Assembly (NCBI GenBank): GCA_964475135.1
Contig: CAYYWL010000004.1
Span: 9,474-73,473 of the forward strand
Source of the DNA: TMED14 sp964475135
Lineage (GTDB): Bacteria; Bacteroidota; Bacteroidia; Flavobacteriales; Schleiferiaceae
Reading direction: 5' to 3'
DNA length: 64,000 nucleotides
A program made the translations under genes and the position numbers. The notes under the pieces are model-generated. The model was not told where the DNA came from and ran no database searches. It saw nothing but the letters and a program-made list of their open reading frames with translations. How positions within the stretch are numbered: position 1 is the first letter of the stretch; each line of letters opens with the position of its first letter. Of the stretch, positions 32,272 through 41,098 are shown piece after piece.

Positions 32272-33176
32272 ATAAAATTCATCGCAACTGGCTTCTGGCT
32301 CTGGTCATCTTTGCGGGAGGCCTGCTTCTCGGTAGCCGCAGCGATGCCTTCATGGAGGCCATTGGTCGCATCGCCACGACCAACGAAACCGTCGTGGTGC
32401 CCCTACCCCAAAAACTTGAAGTATTTGGCGAATCGATTCCGGTGAACGACCCCGACATCTCTGAAGCCCTTAGCCGAGAGCTGCATGCCAACACCTACTG
32501 GCATTCCAACACCCTGCTCATGCTGCAGCGCCGCCCGCGCTGGGAGGCCCGCGTGCGCGGATGGCTGCGCGAGGAAGGGGTTCCCGAAGAGTTCATCTAC
32601 CTGCTCGCGGCCGAAAGCGGCTTTCAACCCACGGCCTTTTCGTCGTCGGGGGCGGCGGGTTTTTGGCAGTTCATGCCGGCGACCGCCCGTGAACACGGGC
32701 TCCGCGTCGACGCCCAAATCGACGAACGCTATCACGCTGAGAAGGCCACTCGAGCCGCCGCGCGCTACCTAAAGAACGCCTACGCCAAGACGGGGTCGTG
32801 GTTTTTGGCCGCAGCCGCCTACAACATGGGCCTCACGGGCGTGCTCCGCCAAATGGAGCGCCAGGGCGAGCGCAACTACTTCCGAATGACGTGGAACGAA
32901 GAAACGGGGCGCTACGCCTTTCGCATTGCCGCCCTCAAACTGCTGCTCGAGCACCCTGAACACTACGGATACCACGTCCGCGCCGAAGAACTGTGGCGCG
33001 AAGAACCAGGGCGCCACATGACCTTGGACAGCAGCGTAGCCCACTGGGGGCGATGGGCGCAGCGAGAGGGTGTGAGCTACCGCGAACTCAAACGCTGGAA
33101 CCCATGGCTCCGCGAATCATTTTTTGACAATCCCGACTCAATGTCGGTTGAACTGGAGCTTCCGCTGAAGCGTTAA
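32268..33176 (+). CDS. Membrane-anchored lytic transglycosylase (SLT/GH23, MltD-like)
   Basis: Begins with GTG at 32268 in a GTGA overlap with rfbC (a second GTG lies one codon upstream). A signal-anchor (residues 8-22) is followed by a GH23 domain with the catalytic glutamate Glu116 in LLAAESGFQPTAFSSSGAAGFWQFMP and the AAAYNMG motif. The C-terminal 40 residues (GVSYRELKRWNPWLR) look like a single LysM-type unit. The enzyme would cut MurNAc-GlcNAc bonds with anhydro-product formation in the periplasm. Length 302 residues. Confidence 0.92.
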   Translation: MNKIHRNWLLALVIFAGGLLLGSRSDAFMEAIGRIATTNETVVVPLPQKLEVFGESIPVNDPDISEALSRELHANTYWHSNTLLMLQRRPRWEARVRGWLREEGVPEEFIYLLAAESGFQPTAFSSSGAAGFWQFMPATAREHGLRVDAQIDERYHAEKATRAAARYLKNAYAKTGSWFLAAAAYNMGLTGVLRQMERQGERNYFRMTWNEETGRYAFRIAALKLLLEHPEHYGYHVRAEELWREEPGRHMTLDSSVAHWGRWAQREGVSYRELKRWNPWLRESFFDNPDSMSVELELPLKR

Positions 33177-33185
33177 CCATAGAGT

Positions 33186-36005
33186 ATGAAGCTTCGAATC
33201 CTGGGGGCACGGGCCCACAACCTCAAAAATATCGACGTGGAACTTCCGCGCCGAAAACTCGTGGTCGTGACCGGACTCAGCGGAAGTGGCAAGTCGTCGC
33301 TCGCCTTTGACACGCTGTTTGCCGAGGGCCAGCGCCGCTACATGGAGACGTTCAGTAGCTATGCCCGGCAGTTTTTGGGCACCATGGAGCGCCCCGACGT
33401 CGACCGCATCGAGGGCCTCTCGCCGGTTGTAGCGATCGAGCAAAAGACGACGAACCGCAACCCTCGCTCTACCGTCGGAACCGTCACCGAAGTCTACGAC
33501 TTTCTGCGCCTGCTCTACGCCCGCACGGCGACCGCCTACTCGCTAGCTACCGGCGAAGAAATGGTCAGCTACACCGACGACGCCATCCTTGAACGTGTCG
33601 TTCATGACTTTGACGGACAGCGCATTGCACTTTTGGCTCCGGTCGTCAGGGCGCGCAAAGGCCACTACCGCGAACTCTTTGAAGGCCTCGCGAAGCAGGG
33701 CTACCTCAAGGCCCGAGTCAACGGCGAGTGGATCAACATCGACCGCGGTCTCAAGCTCGACCGCTACAAGACGCACGACATCGACGTAGTCGTCGACCGA
33801 CTGAGTCCGGGTGTCGACGAAGCCGAACGCCTCAAGCGCAGCATCGCCACCGCGATGCGCCTCGGCCACGGAAGCATCACCGTAGTCAACTGGGACACCC
33901 AAGACCAGAAGCACTTCAGCCGCAACCTCATGTGCCCCACCACGGGGCTTTCGTACCCCGAACCCGAGCCCAACAGCTTCAGCTTCAACTCGCCCAAAGG
34001 GGCCTGCCCGCACTGCGACGGCCTCGGAAGCGTACGCGAGCTTTCGCTCAGTAAAGTAGTGCTCAACCCGCGCCTCAGCTTGAGGGACGGTGCTTTGGCT
34101 CCGCTGGGTACGTACAAAGCGTCTTGGATCTTTCAGCAGCTCGAGCACATCGGGTGGCGGTACGGCTATACCCTTGAGACTCCCTGGAAGGACATTCCCG
34201 AAGAGGGCCGCAACGCCATCATACACGGCTGCAACGAGGACTTTACTCACACCCAAAAGGCCGCCGGGATTTCGCGCAAAATCAGTATCAAGTACGAGGG
34301 ACTCAAACCGTTCATCGAGGCTCAGGGGCGCGAAGGCAGCAAAAGCGTGCAGCGCTGGGCTGACGAATATTTGGACGACGGAATCTGCAGCCACTGCGAA
34401 GGCGGACGCCTCAAGCCGGAATCCTTGATGTTTCGAATTTCTGGCAAGTCGATTGCCGAAGTCGCCGGAATGCCCTTGTACGAACTTGCCGCGTGGCTCG
34501 AAGGCGTGCACCAAAGCCTCCCCCCTGCCCAGCAGCGCATTGGTGGCGAAATTCTCAAAGAACTGAGCACGCGCGTCGGATTTTTGAACGACGTCGGCCT
34601 CAGCTACTTGTCGCTGAGCCGATCCGCGCGCACGTTGAGTGGCGGTGAAGCCCAGCGCATCCGCTTGGCAACCCAAATTGGCTCGCAGCTCGTGAATGTG
34701 CTGTACATCCTCGATGAGCCGTCGATTGGACTTCATCCGCGCGACAACGACCGCCTGATTCGTAGCCTCGAACGCCTGCGCGACCTCGGAAACAGCGTAG
34801 TGGTCGTGGAGCACGACGAAGAGCTCATGCGCCACGCCGACCACATCGTCGACATGGGGCCACGCGCCGGAATCCACGGCGGACGCGTCGTCGCCGAAGG
34901 CACCTACGCCGAACTCATTGCCTCAGACAGCTTGACGGCCAAGTACTTGCGCGGCGAGCTACTCGTGTCGGAACCGCGCGAACCGCGCACCGGGAGCGGG
35001 AAGTCAATGCGCCTGATCGGCGCTACCGGCCGCAACCTTCAGGGTGTTGACCTCGAAGTTCCGCTCGGCAAACTCGTGGTGGTCACAGGCGTATCGGGTT
35101 CTGGAAAATCGACGCTCATCAACAAAACCCTGCATCCCGCCATCGCAGGCCCGCTTCAGGGCTTGCTCGACAAGCCCGAGCCGTTCGAAAAGCTCGAGGG
35201 CCTCGAGCACCTCGACAAAATCATTGCGGTCGACCAAAGTCCGATTGGGCGCAATCCGCGCTCGAATCCGAGCACCTACACCGGAGTCTTCAACGAAATC
35301 CGCAAGCTGTTCAGCGAGTTGCCCGAAGCGAAAATCCGTGGATACGCCCCAGGGCGCTTCTCATTCAACGTCAAGGGCGGGCGCTGCGAAACCTGCGAGG
35401 GCGGAGGAATGCGCGTCATCGAGATGAACTTCTTGCCCGACGTGCACGTTCCGTGCGAAACCTGCCAAGGGCGCCGGTTCAACCGCGAAACCCTCGAGGT
35501 GCGCTACAAGGGCCACAGCATCAGCGACGTGCTCAACATGAGCATCGAAGAGGCGATGAAGTTCTTTGAGGCGGTTCCGCGCATTTACCGCGTCCTGCTC
35601 ACCCTGAACAGCATCGGCCTCGGGTACATCACCTTGGGTCAGTCCGCGACGACCTTGAGCGGAGGCGAAGCCCAGCGCATCAAGCTGGCCACCGAGCTAA
35701 GCAAGCGATCCACGGGCCAGACGCTGTACCTGCTCGATGAACCCACCACGGGTCTTCACTTTGACGACGTCAAGGTGCTCATGGACGGCCTGCACCGACT
35801 GGTCGACCAAGGCAACACCGTGCTCGTCATCGAGCACAACCTCGACGTCATTCACCAGGCCGACCACATTGTCGACCTCGGTCCCGACGGCGGAGCCGGC
35901 GGCGGCCTCATTGTGGCCACCGGAACCCCAAGCGAGGTCGCAGCCAGCCCCGATAGCATCACCGGCCGCTACCTTGCGGAATACATTAACCGTTTAAAGC
36001 GTTAA
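33186..36005 (+). CDS. uvrA: Excinuclease ABC subunit A (canonical length)
   Basis: A 939-residue UvrA with both ABC modules intact: GLSGSGKSSLAF and GVSGSGKSTLINKTL (Walker A), TLSGGEAQRIRLAT and TLSGGEAQRIKLAT (signatures), ILDEPSIGLHP and LLDEPTTGLH (Walker B). Cysteine pairs occur in CPHC, CSHC and the CETC...CETC zinc finger that contacts damaged DNA. Its length and motifs are closer to E. coli UvrA than those of the paralogue at 14898. It is embedded in the mtaB operon, 9 bases after the transglycosylase gene, with no promoter of its own visible. Confidence 0.95.
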   Translation: MKLRILGARAHNLKNIDVELPRRKLVVVTGLSGSGKSSLAFDTLFAEGQRRYMETFSSYARQFLGTMERPDVDRIEGLSPVVAIEQKTTNRNPRSTVGTVTEVYDFLRLLYARTATAYSLATGEEMVSYTDDAILERVVHDFDGQRIALLAPVVRARKGHYRELFEGLAKQGYLKARVNGEWINIDRGLKLDRYKTHDIDVVVDRLSPGVDEAERLKRSIATAMRLGHGSITVVNWDTQDQKHFSRNLMCPTTGLSYPEPEPNSFSFNSPKGACPHCDGLGSVRELSLSKVVLNPRLSLRDGALAPLGTYKASWIFQQLEHIGWRYGYTLETPWKDIPEEGRNAIIHGCNEDFTHTQKAAGISRKISIKYEGLKPFIEAQGREGSKSVQRWADEYLDDGICSHCEGGRLKPESLMFRISGKSIAEVAGMPLYELAAWLEGVHQSLPPAQQRIGGEILKELSTRVGFLNDVGLSYLSLSRSARTLSGGEAQRIRLATQIGSQLVNVLYILDEPSIGLHPRDNDRLIRSLERLRDLGNSVVVVEHDEELMRHADHIVDMGPRAGIHGGRVVAEGTYAELIASDSLTAKYLRGELLVSEPREPRTGSGKSMRLIGATGRNLQGVDLEVPLGKLVVVTGVSGSGKSTLINKTLHPAIAGPLQGLLDKPEPFEKLEGLEHLDKIIAVDQSPIGRNPRSNPSTYTGVFNEIRKLFSELPEAKIRGYAPGRFSFNVKGGRCETCEGGGMRVIEMNFLPDVHVPCETCQGRRFNRETLEVRYKGHSISDVLNMSIEEAMKFFEAVPRIYRVLLTLNSIGLGYITLGQSATTLSGGEAQRIKLATELSKRSTGQTLYLLDEPTTGLHFDDVKVLMDGLHRLVDQGNTVLVIEHNLDVIHQADHIVDLGPDGGAGGGLIVATGTPSEVAASPDSITGRYLAEYINRLKR

Positions 36006-36009
36006 ACCT

Positions 36010-36720
36010 ATGGCGACCAACGGATCACGGCCGATCAAAACGGCCTTCAAGCACAAGTCCTGGAACGAAGTTCGCACCAACGACTCCTGGGCCATTTTTA
36101 AAATCATGGGCGAGTTCGTCCAAGGCTACGAGCGCCTGTCGCGGATCGGGCCGTGCGTGAGCATCTTTGGTTCGGCCCGGCTCCCCGAAGACCACGCCTG
36201 GTACCAGACGGCCCAAGACATTGCCGAAGGACTCGGCGCCAAAGGCTACGGAATCATCAGCGGCGGCGGCCCCGGCATCATGGAAGCCGCCAACCGCGGC
36301 GCCAAAGCCGTCGGTGCCCCGTCGGTGGGACTGAACATTGAGCTTCCGCACGAGCAGAAGCCGAACGACTTCATCGACCTCGACAAGAGCGTAGACTTTG
36401 ACTACTTCTTTGTGCGCAAGGTCATGTTTGTCAAGTACTCACAAGGTTTTGTGGTCATGCCCGGCGGATTCGGAACCCTCGACGAGGTGTTCGAAGCCAT
36501 CACGCTCATCCAAACTAAGAAAATTGGCCGGTTCCCGGTCGTACTCGTGGGCCGCGACTACTGGGGTGGACTCGTCGACTGGATCGAAACCACCCTCAAA
36601 GGCAATGGCCTCATCAGCCCTGACGACACGAAGCTGTTTAAGCTCGTGGACACTGCCGAGGAGGCCATTTTGGCCATTGATGACTTCTACAGCCGCTACA
36701 TTCTCAAGCCCAACTTCTAG
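36010..36720 (+). CDS. LOG family protein (TIGR00730 Rossmann fold)
   Basis: A 236-residue protein with the LOG signatures SIFGSARLPE, GGGPGIMEAANRGA and the PGGFGTLDEVFE motif with catalytic Arg/Glu region. LOG proteins split nucleoside monophosphates into base and ribose 5-phosphate, as in cytokinin riboside 5'-monophosphate phosphoribohydrolase; in bacteria the true substrate may be general purine nucleotide. It is the last gene of the mtaB operon, 4 bases after uvrA. Its TAG stop shares a CTAG palindrome with the stop of the convergent gene. Confidence 0.92.
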   Translation: MATNGSRPIKTAFKHKSWNEVRTNDSWAIFKIMGEFVQGYERLSRIGPCVSIFGSARLPEDHAWYQTAQDIAEGLGAKGYGIISGGGPGIMEAANRGAKAVGAPSVGLNIELPHEQKPNDFIDLDKSVDFDYFFVRKVMFVKYSQGFVVMPGGFGTLDEVFEAITLIQTKKIGRFPVVLVGRDYWGGLVDWIETTLKGNGLISPDDTKLFKLVDTAEEAILAIDDFYSRYILKPNF

Positions 36721-38372
36721 GGCTTCAGGAGCTTTTGGGTCCACCGACGCCCCTGGGCGTCGGTGGTTTCGAGCACGTACAGTCCTGATGCAGAAGGGTA
36801 CGGCAAATCCAGATGGCGGTCGTGCAGCATACCGCTCGAAAGGCTGCGTCCGTCCAGGCCAAGAAGTGTCCACGTACGCGTGGCTTCAGTAGGCGCGGTG
36901 AGCATCCATCCGCGCGCCGACTGGCTGACGTTCCAGAGGGCTTCGGCCTCTGGAATAGACCAGTACACGTCCGCGTAGAGGGTGTCGCGCACAAAGATTC
37001 CGCTGCCCAGATTGTAGCTGCGCGAATCCGTAGTGATGTACACGGGGCTCACCGTCGAGGGCCACACCAGCGAATCCTGAATGCTGCCCGTCTGTGCGAT
37101 GGTGATCTTGCCGGAAGCGTCGGGCCACAAGGTGTCGCCTTGGTTGTGCCAGTAGACGTACTCCACTCCGTACATCATCGCGGAATTCGTGTCAAACATG
37201 GCGGTTCCGACAACACCTCCAAAGCGAATCAGGAGTTGTATTTCGGCGCGGCTCACCGAAGGGTATTCGGGATCGAGCACCCAGAGGCCAGTCTCGATGT
37301 CGCTGACCAGAATGCGTCCGCTCGGCAGGTAGGGGTAGGCGCCCCAGGCTCCGTTGTAGCCGGTTCCGCTGTACTGCGGCGAAGTGTCGTAGTAGGCAGC
37401 CAGCACTGGCAATTCTGGGAATTCCACGTCGAGCACGTGGCAGCCAAACGTGTAGTACGAGGTGACTAAGTGGTCACCGTCGACGTGGGCATTGTGCGGA
37501 ATCAAGCCGGTACCCGGCTGCACCTTGTGGCGAAAGAGCTCGTCGACGTTGCTGAGGTCGTTAACGTTGTAGGCGGCGACGTAGCCATTGGCCACCTCGT
37601 CGGTAGTGTAGAGCGTGTTGCCGTCGTCTGAAAGCCAGCAGTTGTGTGCAAAGTGGTCGGGCGAGTCAAAGCTTGCAAAGGTGACGGGCTGGCTGGGGAG
37701 CGCTACGCCAATCACCTGAATGTCTTCCCAGAGTGCTGCGCCGTACAGCGTATCGTTGCGCGCAAAGCCGTCGTGCAGGTAGTGCGTCGAATAGTTTCCG
37801 ACTACTACAGGATTCCAGGGATCGGTGGCGACGTCGACGATGACGGCTCCGCCACCGCCCGCATTCGAGCCAAAAGCGTACAACTTGCCCTCTTCATCGA
37901 TCCAAAGGTTGTGGGCGCGGCGCAGCGTATCGACGCCTCCGCTGCTGAGCGGAACCGGAAGCCGCACCTTCTTGGATACCATGCTATCTAGATCGATGAT
38001 AAGCAGGCCGTCCGTCAAGTTAGTCGCCGTGGGTACGTCGTGCACCACATAGGCGTAGTGGCCCCAAGTCTTGATGTCGCGCCAGACCGAAGGGGCTCCA
38101 GGAACCCACAGTACGTTCGTGATTTGAAACGGGTTGGTCACATTGGCGACTAGGGTCCCGTTGCGGTTTCCAATGATAGCAAGCTCGCGCTGGGTAGCTG
38201 AGTCGTAGTAGCCCCAGATGTCGCTGCAAAACGGCGAGGCCGCCAGCGGACCCCACTGCGACACGGGATAATGACCAAGCCGCTGTATGTTCAGGCTGTC
38301 GTTGCTGGGCTGGGCCCATGTAGTGAAGGTGGCCAATGCACAGCCGACCATCACGCTCAAACGTAGTTTCAT
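36717..38372 (-). CDS. Choice-of-anchor B secreted protein with T9SS C-terminal sorting domain
   Basis: A 551-residue protein with signal peptide (residues 1-20, cut after TWA). The central region resembles the choice-of-anchor B family: LGHYPVSQWGPLAASPFCSDIWGYYD at the start, HNLWIDEEGKLYAFG, and HNAHVDGDHLVTSYYTFG. It is beta-propeller-like with LVIP-type repeats. The last 80 residues have the type A sorting-domain pattern (ATRTWTLLGLDGRSL, GLYVLETTDAQGRRW, QKLLKP end). It should leave the cell through the type IX system. It follows parC by 2 bases, though a functional link is unlikely. Confidence 0.85.
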   Translation of the reverse strand: MKLRLSVMVGCALATFTTWAQPSNDSLNIQRLGHYPVSQWGPLAASPFCSDIWGYYDSATQRELAIIGNRNGTLVANVTNPFQITNVLWVPGAPSVWRDIKTWGHYAYVVHDVPTATNLTDGLLIIDLDSMVSKKVRLPVPLSSGGVDTLRRAHNLWIDEEGKLYAFGSNAGGGGAVIVDVATDPWNPVVVGNYSTHYLHDGFARNDTLYGAALWEDIQVIGVALPSQPVTFASFDSPDHFAHNCWLSDDGNTLYTTDEVANGYVAAYNVNDLSNVDELFRHKVQPGTGLIPHNAHVDGDHLVTSYYTFGCHVLDVEFPELPVLAAYYDTSPQYSGTGYNGAWGAYPYLPSGRILVSDIETGLWVLDPEYPSVSRAEIQLLIRFGGVVGTAMFDTNSAMMYGVEYVYWHNQGDTLWPDASGKITIAQTGSIQDSLVWPSTVSPVYITTDSRSYNLGSGIFVRDTLYADVYWSIPEAEALWNVSQSARGWMLTAPTEATRTWTLLGLDGRSLSSGMLHDRHLDLPYPSASGLYVLETTDAQGRRWTQKLLKP

Positions 38373-38374
38373 GA

Positions 38375-41098
38375 CTAAAAGTTAAGGGTAATCTGCCCGT
38401 CGTCTTCAGTTCCGAAGTCCACGTCGGGTTCGGATGCGCCTTCGACGACCGTGGGCGCTTGGGCGAGGTCCGACCACTCCACCGTGGTTCCCGGTGCGAG
38501 GCCCTCAACGGCAGATACCACGGGCACCGCCACTTCCTCCTCTTCAGGCTGTTCGGGCTCGTCGCGCTCAGCCGTCACCAGGCTCACCGAAAGGACGGGA
38601 CCCGCATGCAGCATATTGCCTAGTGCCTTCCATCCCTTAACGGCAATCAGCTCTTCCAGAACTACGGTCTCGTCTTCGCGCTCTTTGCCTTTGACCTTGC
38701 GGAACCGCAGATTAACTGTGCTCCGATCCGCCACGGTCACCAGGTGCAGGACCGATTTTGCGTGCTCGGTGATGAAGCATTCCCAACCGTCTCCTTTGGG
38801 CTCCAGTTCAAAGCGCTTGACCATGAAGCGTTCCTTGATTCCGTCAAAGTACACGGCCGACAGTGCGCGCAGGGGCTCCCAACGCCCAAGAAAGAACGGT
38901 ACCTCATTGAAGTGCAGCAGCAAATCCGGAGTTACGATGCGGTAGTTGCCTTTGGCGTCGATTTCGAGCAGCTTGTCTTCGCCGCGGAACCGACCCAGCG
39001 AGCGCCCGCGACCTTGATCGTTGAGCTTGAGCACGGTCTCGTCAAACCAAATTTCACGCGCAGCCAAAGTGCTCACGCCTTCGGTCTTGAGCTCAATTCG
39101 CTTGACCGTGTTCTTGGTCACGGTATTGCCCCTCGCCGCCCGGCCGCGCACCGCGAGGTCAGTGAAGTCAAAGTCAAAGCGCAGCTTTTTCAGCGACGGC
39201 ATCGCGCGCAAGTGCACCGTGACCACTTCGGCCTCGCCGTTTGGGTTGACGCTCAAGTACAGCACCTCAGACCCCTTGGTGCCTTGGGTGATCGGATACT
39301 CCTTGTCGCGGGTCACCCCGCTAATCGGGAAGCGCTTGGCGAACGATGCCCCGCGGGCTCCGTCCCGATAAATGACGTTGTAAATGGTGCGCTCGTCGCC
39401 CTTTTTGAAGACGGACACGTGCACAATGTCAGTTCCGACAAACTTTTTGTCGCCGACCTTGGTGACGAGCATGCTTCCGTCGCGGCGAATGACCACCACG
39501 TCGTCGATGTCGGCGCAGTCTCCGACGAACTCGTCTTTGCGCAATGCGGTTCCGACAAAGCCCTCGGCGCGGTTGACGTACAACTTGGCGTTGGCGATGG
39601 CCACTTGGGTCGCCACAACCTGCTCAAAGCCGCGAAGTTCTGTTTTTCGCTCGCGTCCTGCCCCGTACTTCTTCTTCAAGTTTTTAAAGAACTCAACGGC
39701 ATAATCAATCAGATTATCAAGGTGATGCTTGATCTCTGCAATCTGGCCTTCGAGCGCGCGAAGGTGGTCGTCTGCCTTGTTGGCGTCGAACTTCGAAATC
39801 CGCTTGATTCGAATCTCTGTCAGCCGCACGATGTCCTCATCGGTGACCGCGCGCAGCAGGTGCTTGGTGTGCGGAGCCAGCCCCACACGAATGTTCTCCA
39901 TGACCGCCTCCCAGGTTTCGGCCTCTTCGATGTCGCGGTAAATGCGCTGTTCGATAAAGATCTTCTCTAGGCTGGCAAAGTGCCATTGTTCGTTCAGCTC
40001 GTGCAGCTTGAGCTCGAGCTCTGCTTTGAGCACGGCCACGGTCGTGTCGGTAGAGCGGCGCAGCATATCGCGCACGCCCATGAACACGGGCTTCTCGTCA
40101 ATGATGACGCAGGCCATGGTGCTCACCGATGACTCGCAGGCCGTGAAGGCGTAGAGCGCGTCAACCATCTGGTCGGGCGAAACCCCCGGAAGCAGATGGA
40201 TGACAATCTCCACGTGCTCGGCCGTATTGTCCTCGATCTTTTTGATTTTGATCTTGCCTTTGTCGTTGGCTTTGATCACGGACTCGATCACTGAGGCGGT
40301 AGTGGTTCCAAACGGAATTTCCCTGATAATCAGCGTCTTCTTGTCCTCAACTTCAATCTTCGCACGAACCCGAACGCGTCCGCCTCGCTCCCCGTCTTGG
40401 TAGCCGCTGACGTCGGCAATTCCGCCGGTGGGAAAGTCAGGGTAAATCTGAAAACTACGGCCGCGCAGGTGGGCAATCGAGGCGTCGATCAGCTCGTTAA
40501 AGTTGTGCGGAAGGATCTTGGTGCTCAAGCCCACCGCAATACCCTCAACCCCTTGAGCGAGCAGCAGCGGAAACTTAACCGGCAAAAAAATCGGCTCCTT
40601 ACCGCGGCCGTCGTAGCTGGCCTGGTACTGCGTGATTTTGGGCGAAAAAGCCACATCGAGGGCGAATTTGCTCAGACGCGCTTCGATGTATCGGGGAGCC
40701 GCCGCACTGTCTCCAGTGTAAATGTTACCCCAGTTTCCTTGGGTATCGATCAAGAGGTTTTTTTGACCGAGCTGCACGAGTGCATCGCCAATCGAAGCAT
40801 CGCCGTGCGGGTGGTACTTCATCGTCTGGCCGATGACGTTGGCCACTTTGTGAAAGCGACCGTCCTCCATTTCAAACAGGGCGTGCATCAGTCGGCGCTG
40901 TACCGGCTTCAGACCGTCCTCTAGGGCCGGAACCGCACGTTCCAAGATGACGTAGCTCGCATAGTCCAAGAAGTACTCTCGGTACATACCGCGCACTCGG
41001 GACTCCACGGGCTTGACTACCTCGCCCTCGGGCACGACGGATTCCGGAGCGCTCAATTCAAGCGACTCGTCCGAAGGGGGAAGCAACTCATCCGACAT
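38375..41098 (-). CDS. parC: DNA topoisomerase IV subunit A
   Basis: A 907-residue type IIA topoisomerase subunit that cuts and reseals DNA to decatenate chromosomes. The active-site region reads FLDYASYVILERAVPALEDGLKPVQRR, followed by YHPHGDASIGDALVQLGQ and the tyrosine in AAPRYIEARLSKFA. The C-terminal pinwheel domain is degenerate, as in the phylum. It ends with an acidic tail and DGQITLNF, a typical Bacteroidota ParC end. I prefer the ATG at 41098, which overlaps the parE stop by 11 bases, over the ATG at 41119 deeper in parE. Confidence 0.95.
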   Translation of the reverse strand: MSDELLPPSDESLELSAPESVVPEGEVVKPVESRVRGMYREYFLDYASYVILERAVPALEDGLKPVQRRLMHALFEMEDGRFHKVANVIGQTMKYHPHGDASIGDALVQLGQKNLLIDTQGNWGNIYTGDSAAAPRYIEARLSKFALDVAFSPKITQYQASYDGRGKEPIFLPVKFPLLLAQGVEGIAVGLSTKILPHNFNELIDASIAHLRGRSFQIYPDFPTGGIADVSGYQDGERGGRVRVRAKIEVEDKKTLIIREIPFGTTTASVIESVIKANDKGKIKIKKIEDNTAEHVEIVIHLLPGVSPDQMVDALYAFTACESSVSTMACVIIDEKPVFMGVRDMLRRSTDTTVAVLKAELELKLHELNEQWHFASLEKIFIEQRIYRDIEEAETWEAVMENIRVGLAPHTKHLLRAVTDEDIVRLTEIRIKRISKFDANKADDHLRALEGQIAEIKHHLDNLIDYAVEFFKNLKKKYGAGRERKTELRGFEQVVATQVAIANAKLYVNRAEGFVGTALRKDEFVGDCADIDDVVVIRRDGSMLVTKVGDKKFVGTDIVHVSVFKKGDERTIYNVIYRDGARGASFAKRFPISGVTRDKEYPITQGTKGSEVLYLSVNPNGEAEVVTVHLRAMPSLKKLRFDFDFTDLAVRGRAARGNTVTKNTVKRIELKTEGVSTLAAREIWFDETVLKLNDQGRGRSLGRFRGEDKLLEIDAKGNYRIVTPDLLLHFNEVPFFLGRWEPLRALSAVYFDGIKERFMVKRFELEPKGDGWECFITEHAKSVLHLVTVADRSTVNLRFRKVKGKEREDETVVLEELIAVKGWKALGNMLHAGPVLSVSLVTAERDEPEQPEEEEVAVPVVSAVEGLAPGTTVEWSDLAQAPTVVEGASEPDVDFGTEDDGQITLNF

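Noticed and set aside
33543..34877. 444-residue minus-strand ORF in uvrA
   Set aside because: Antisense shadow of a highly conserved ATPase; composition follows the complementary codons.
38744..39970. 408-residue plus-strand ORF antisense to parC
   Set aside because: Shadow frame without recognisable features.
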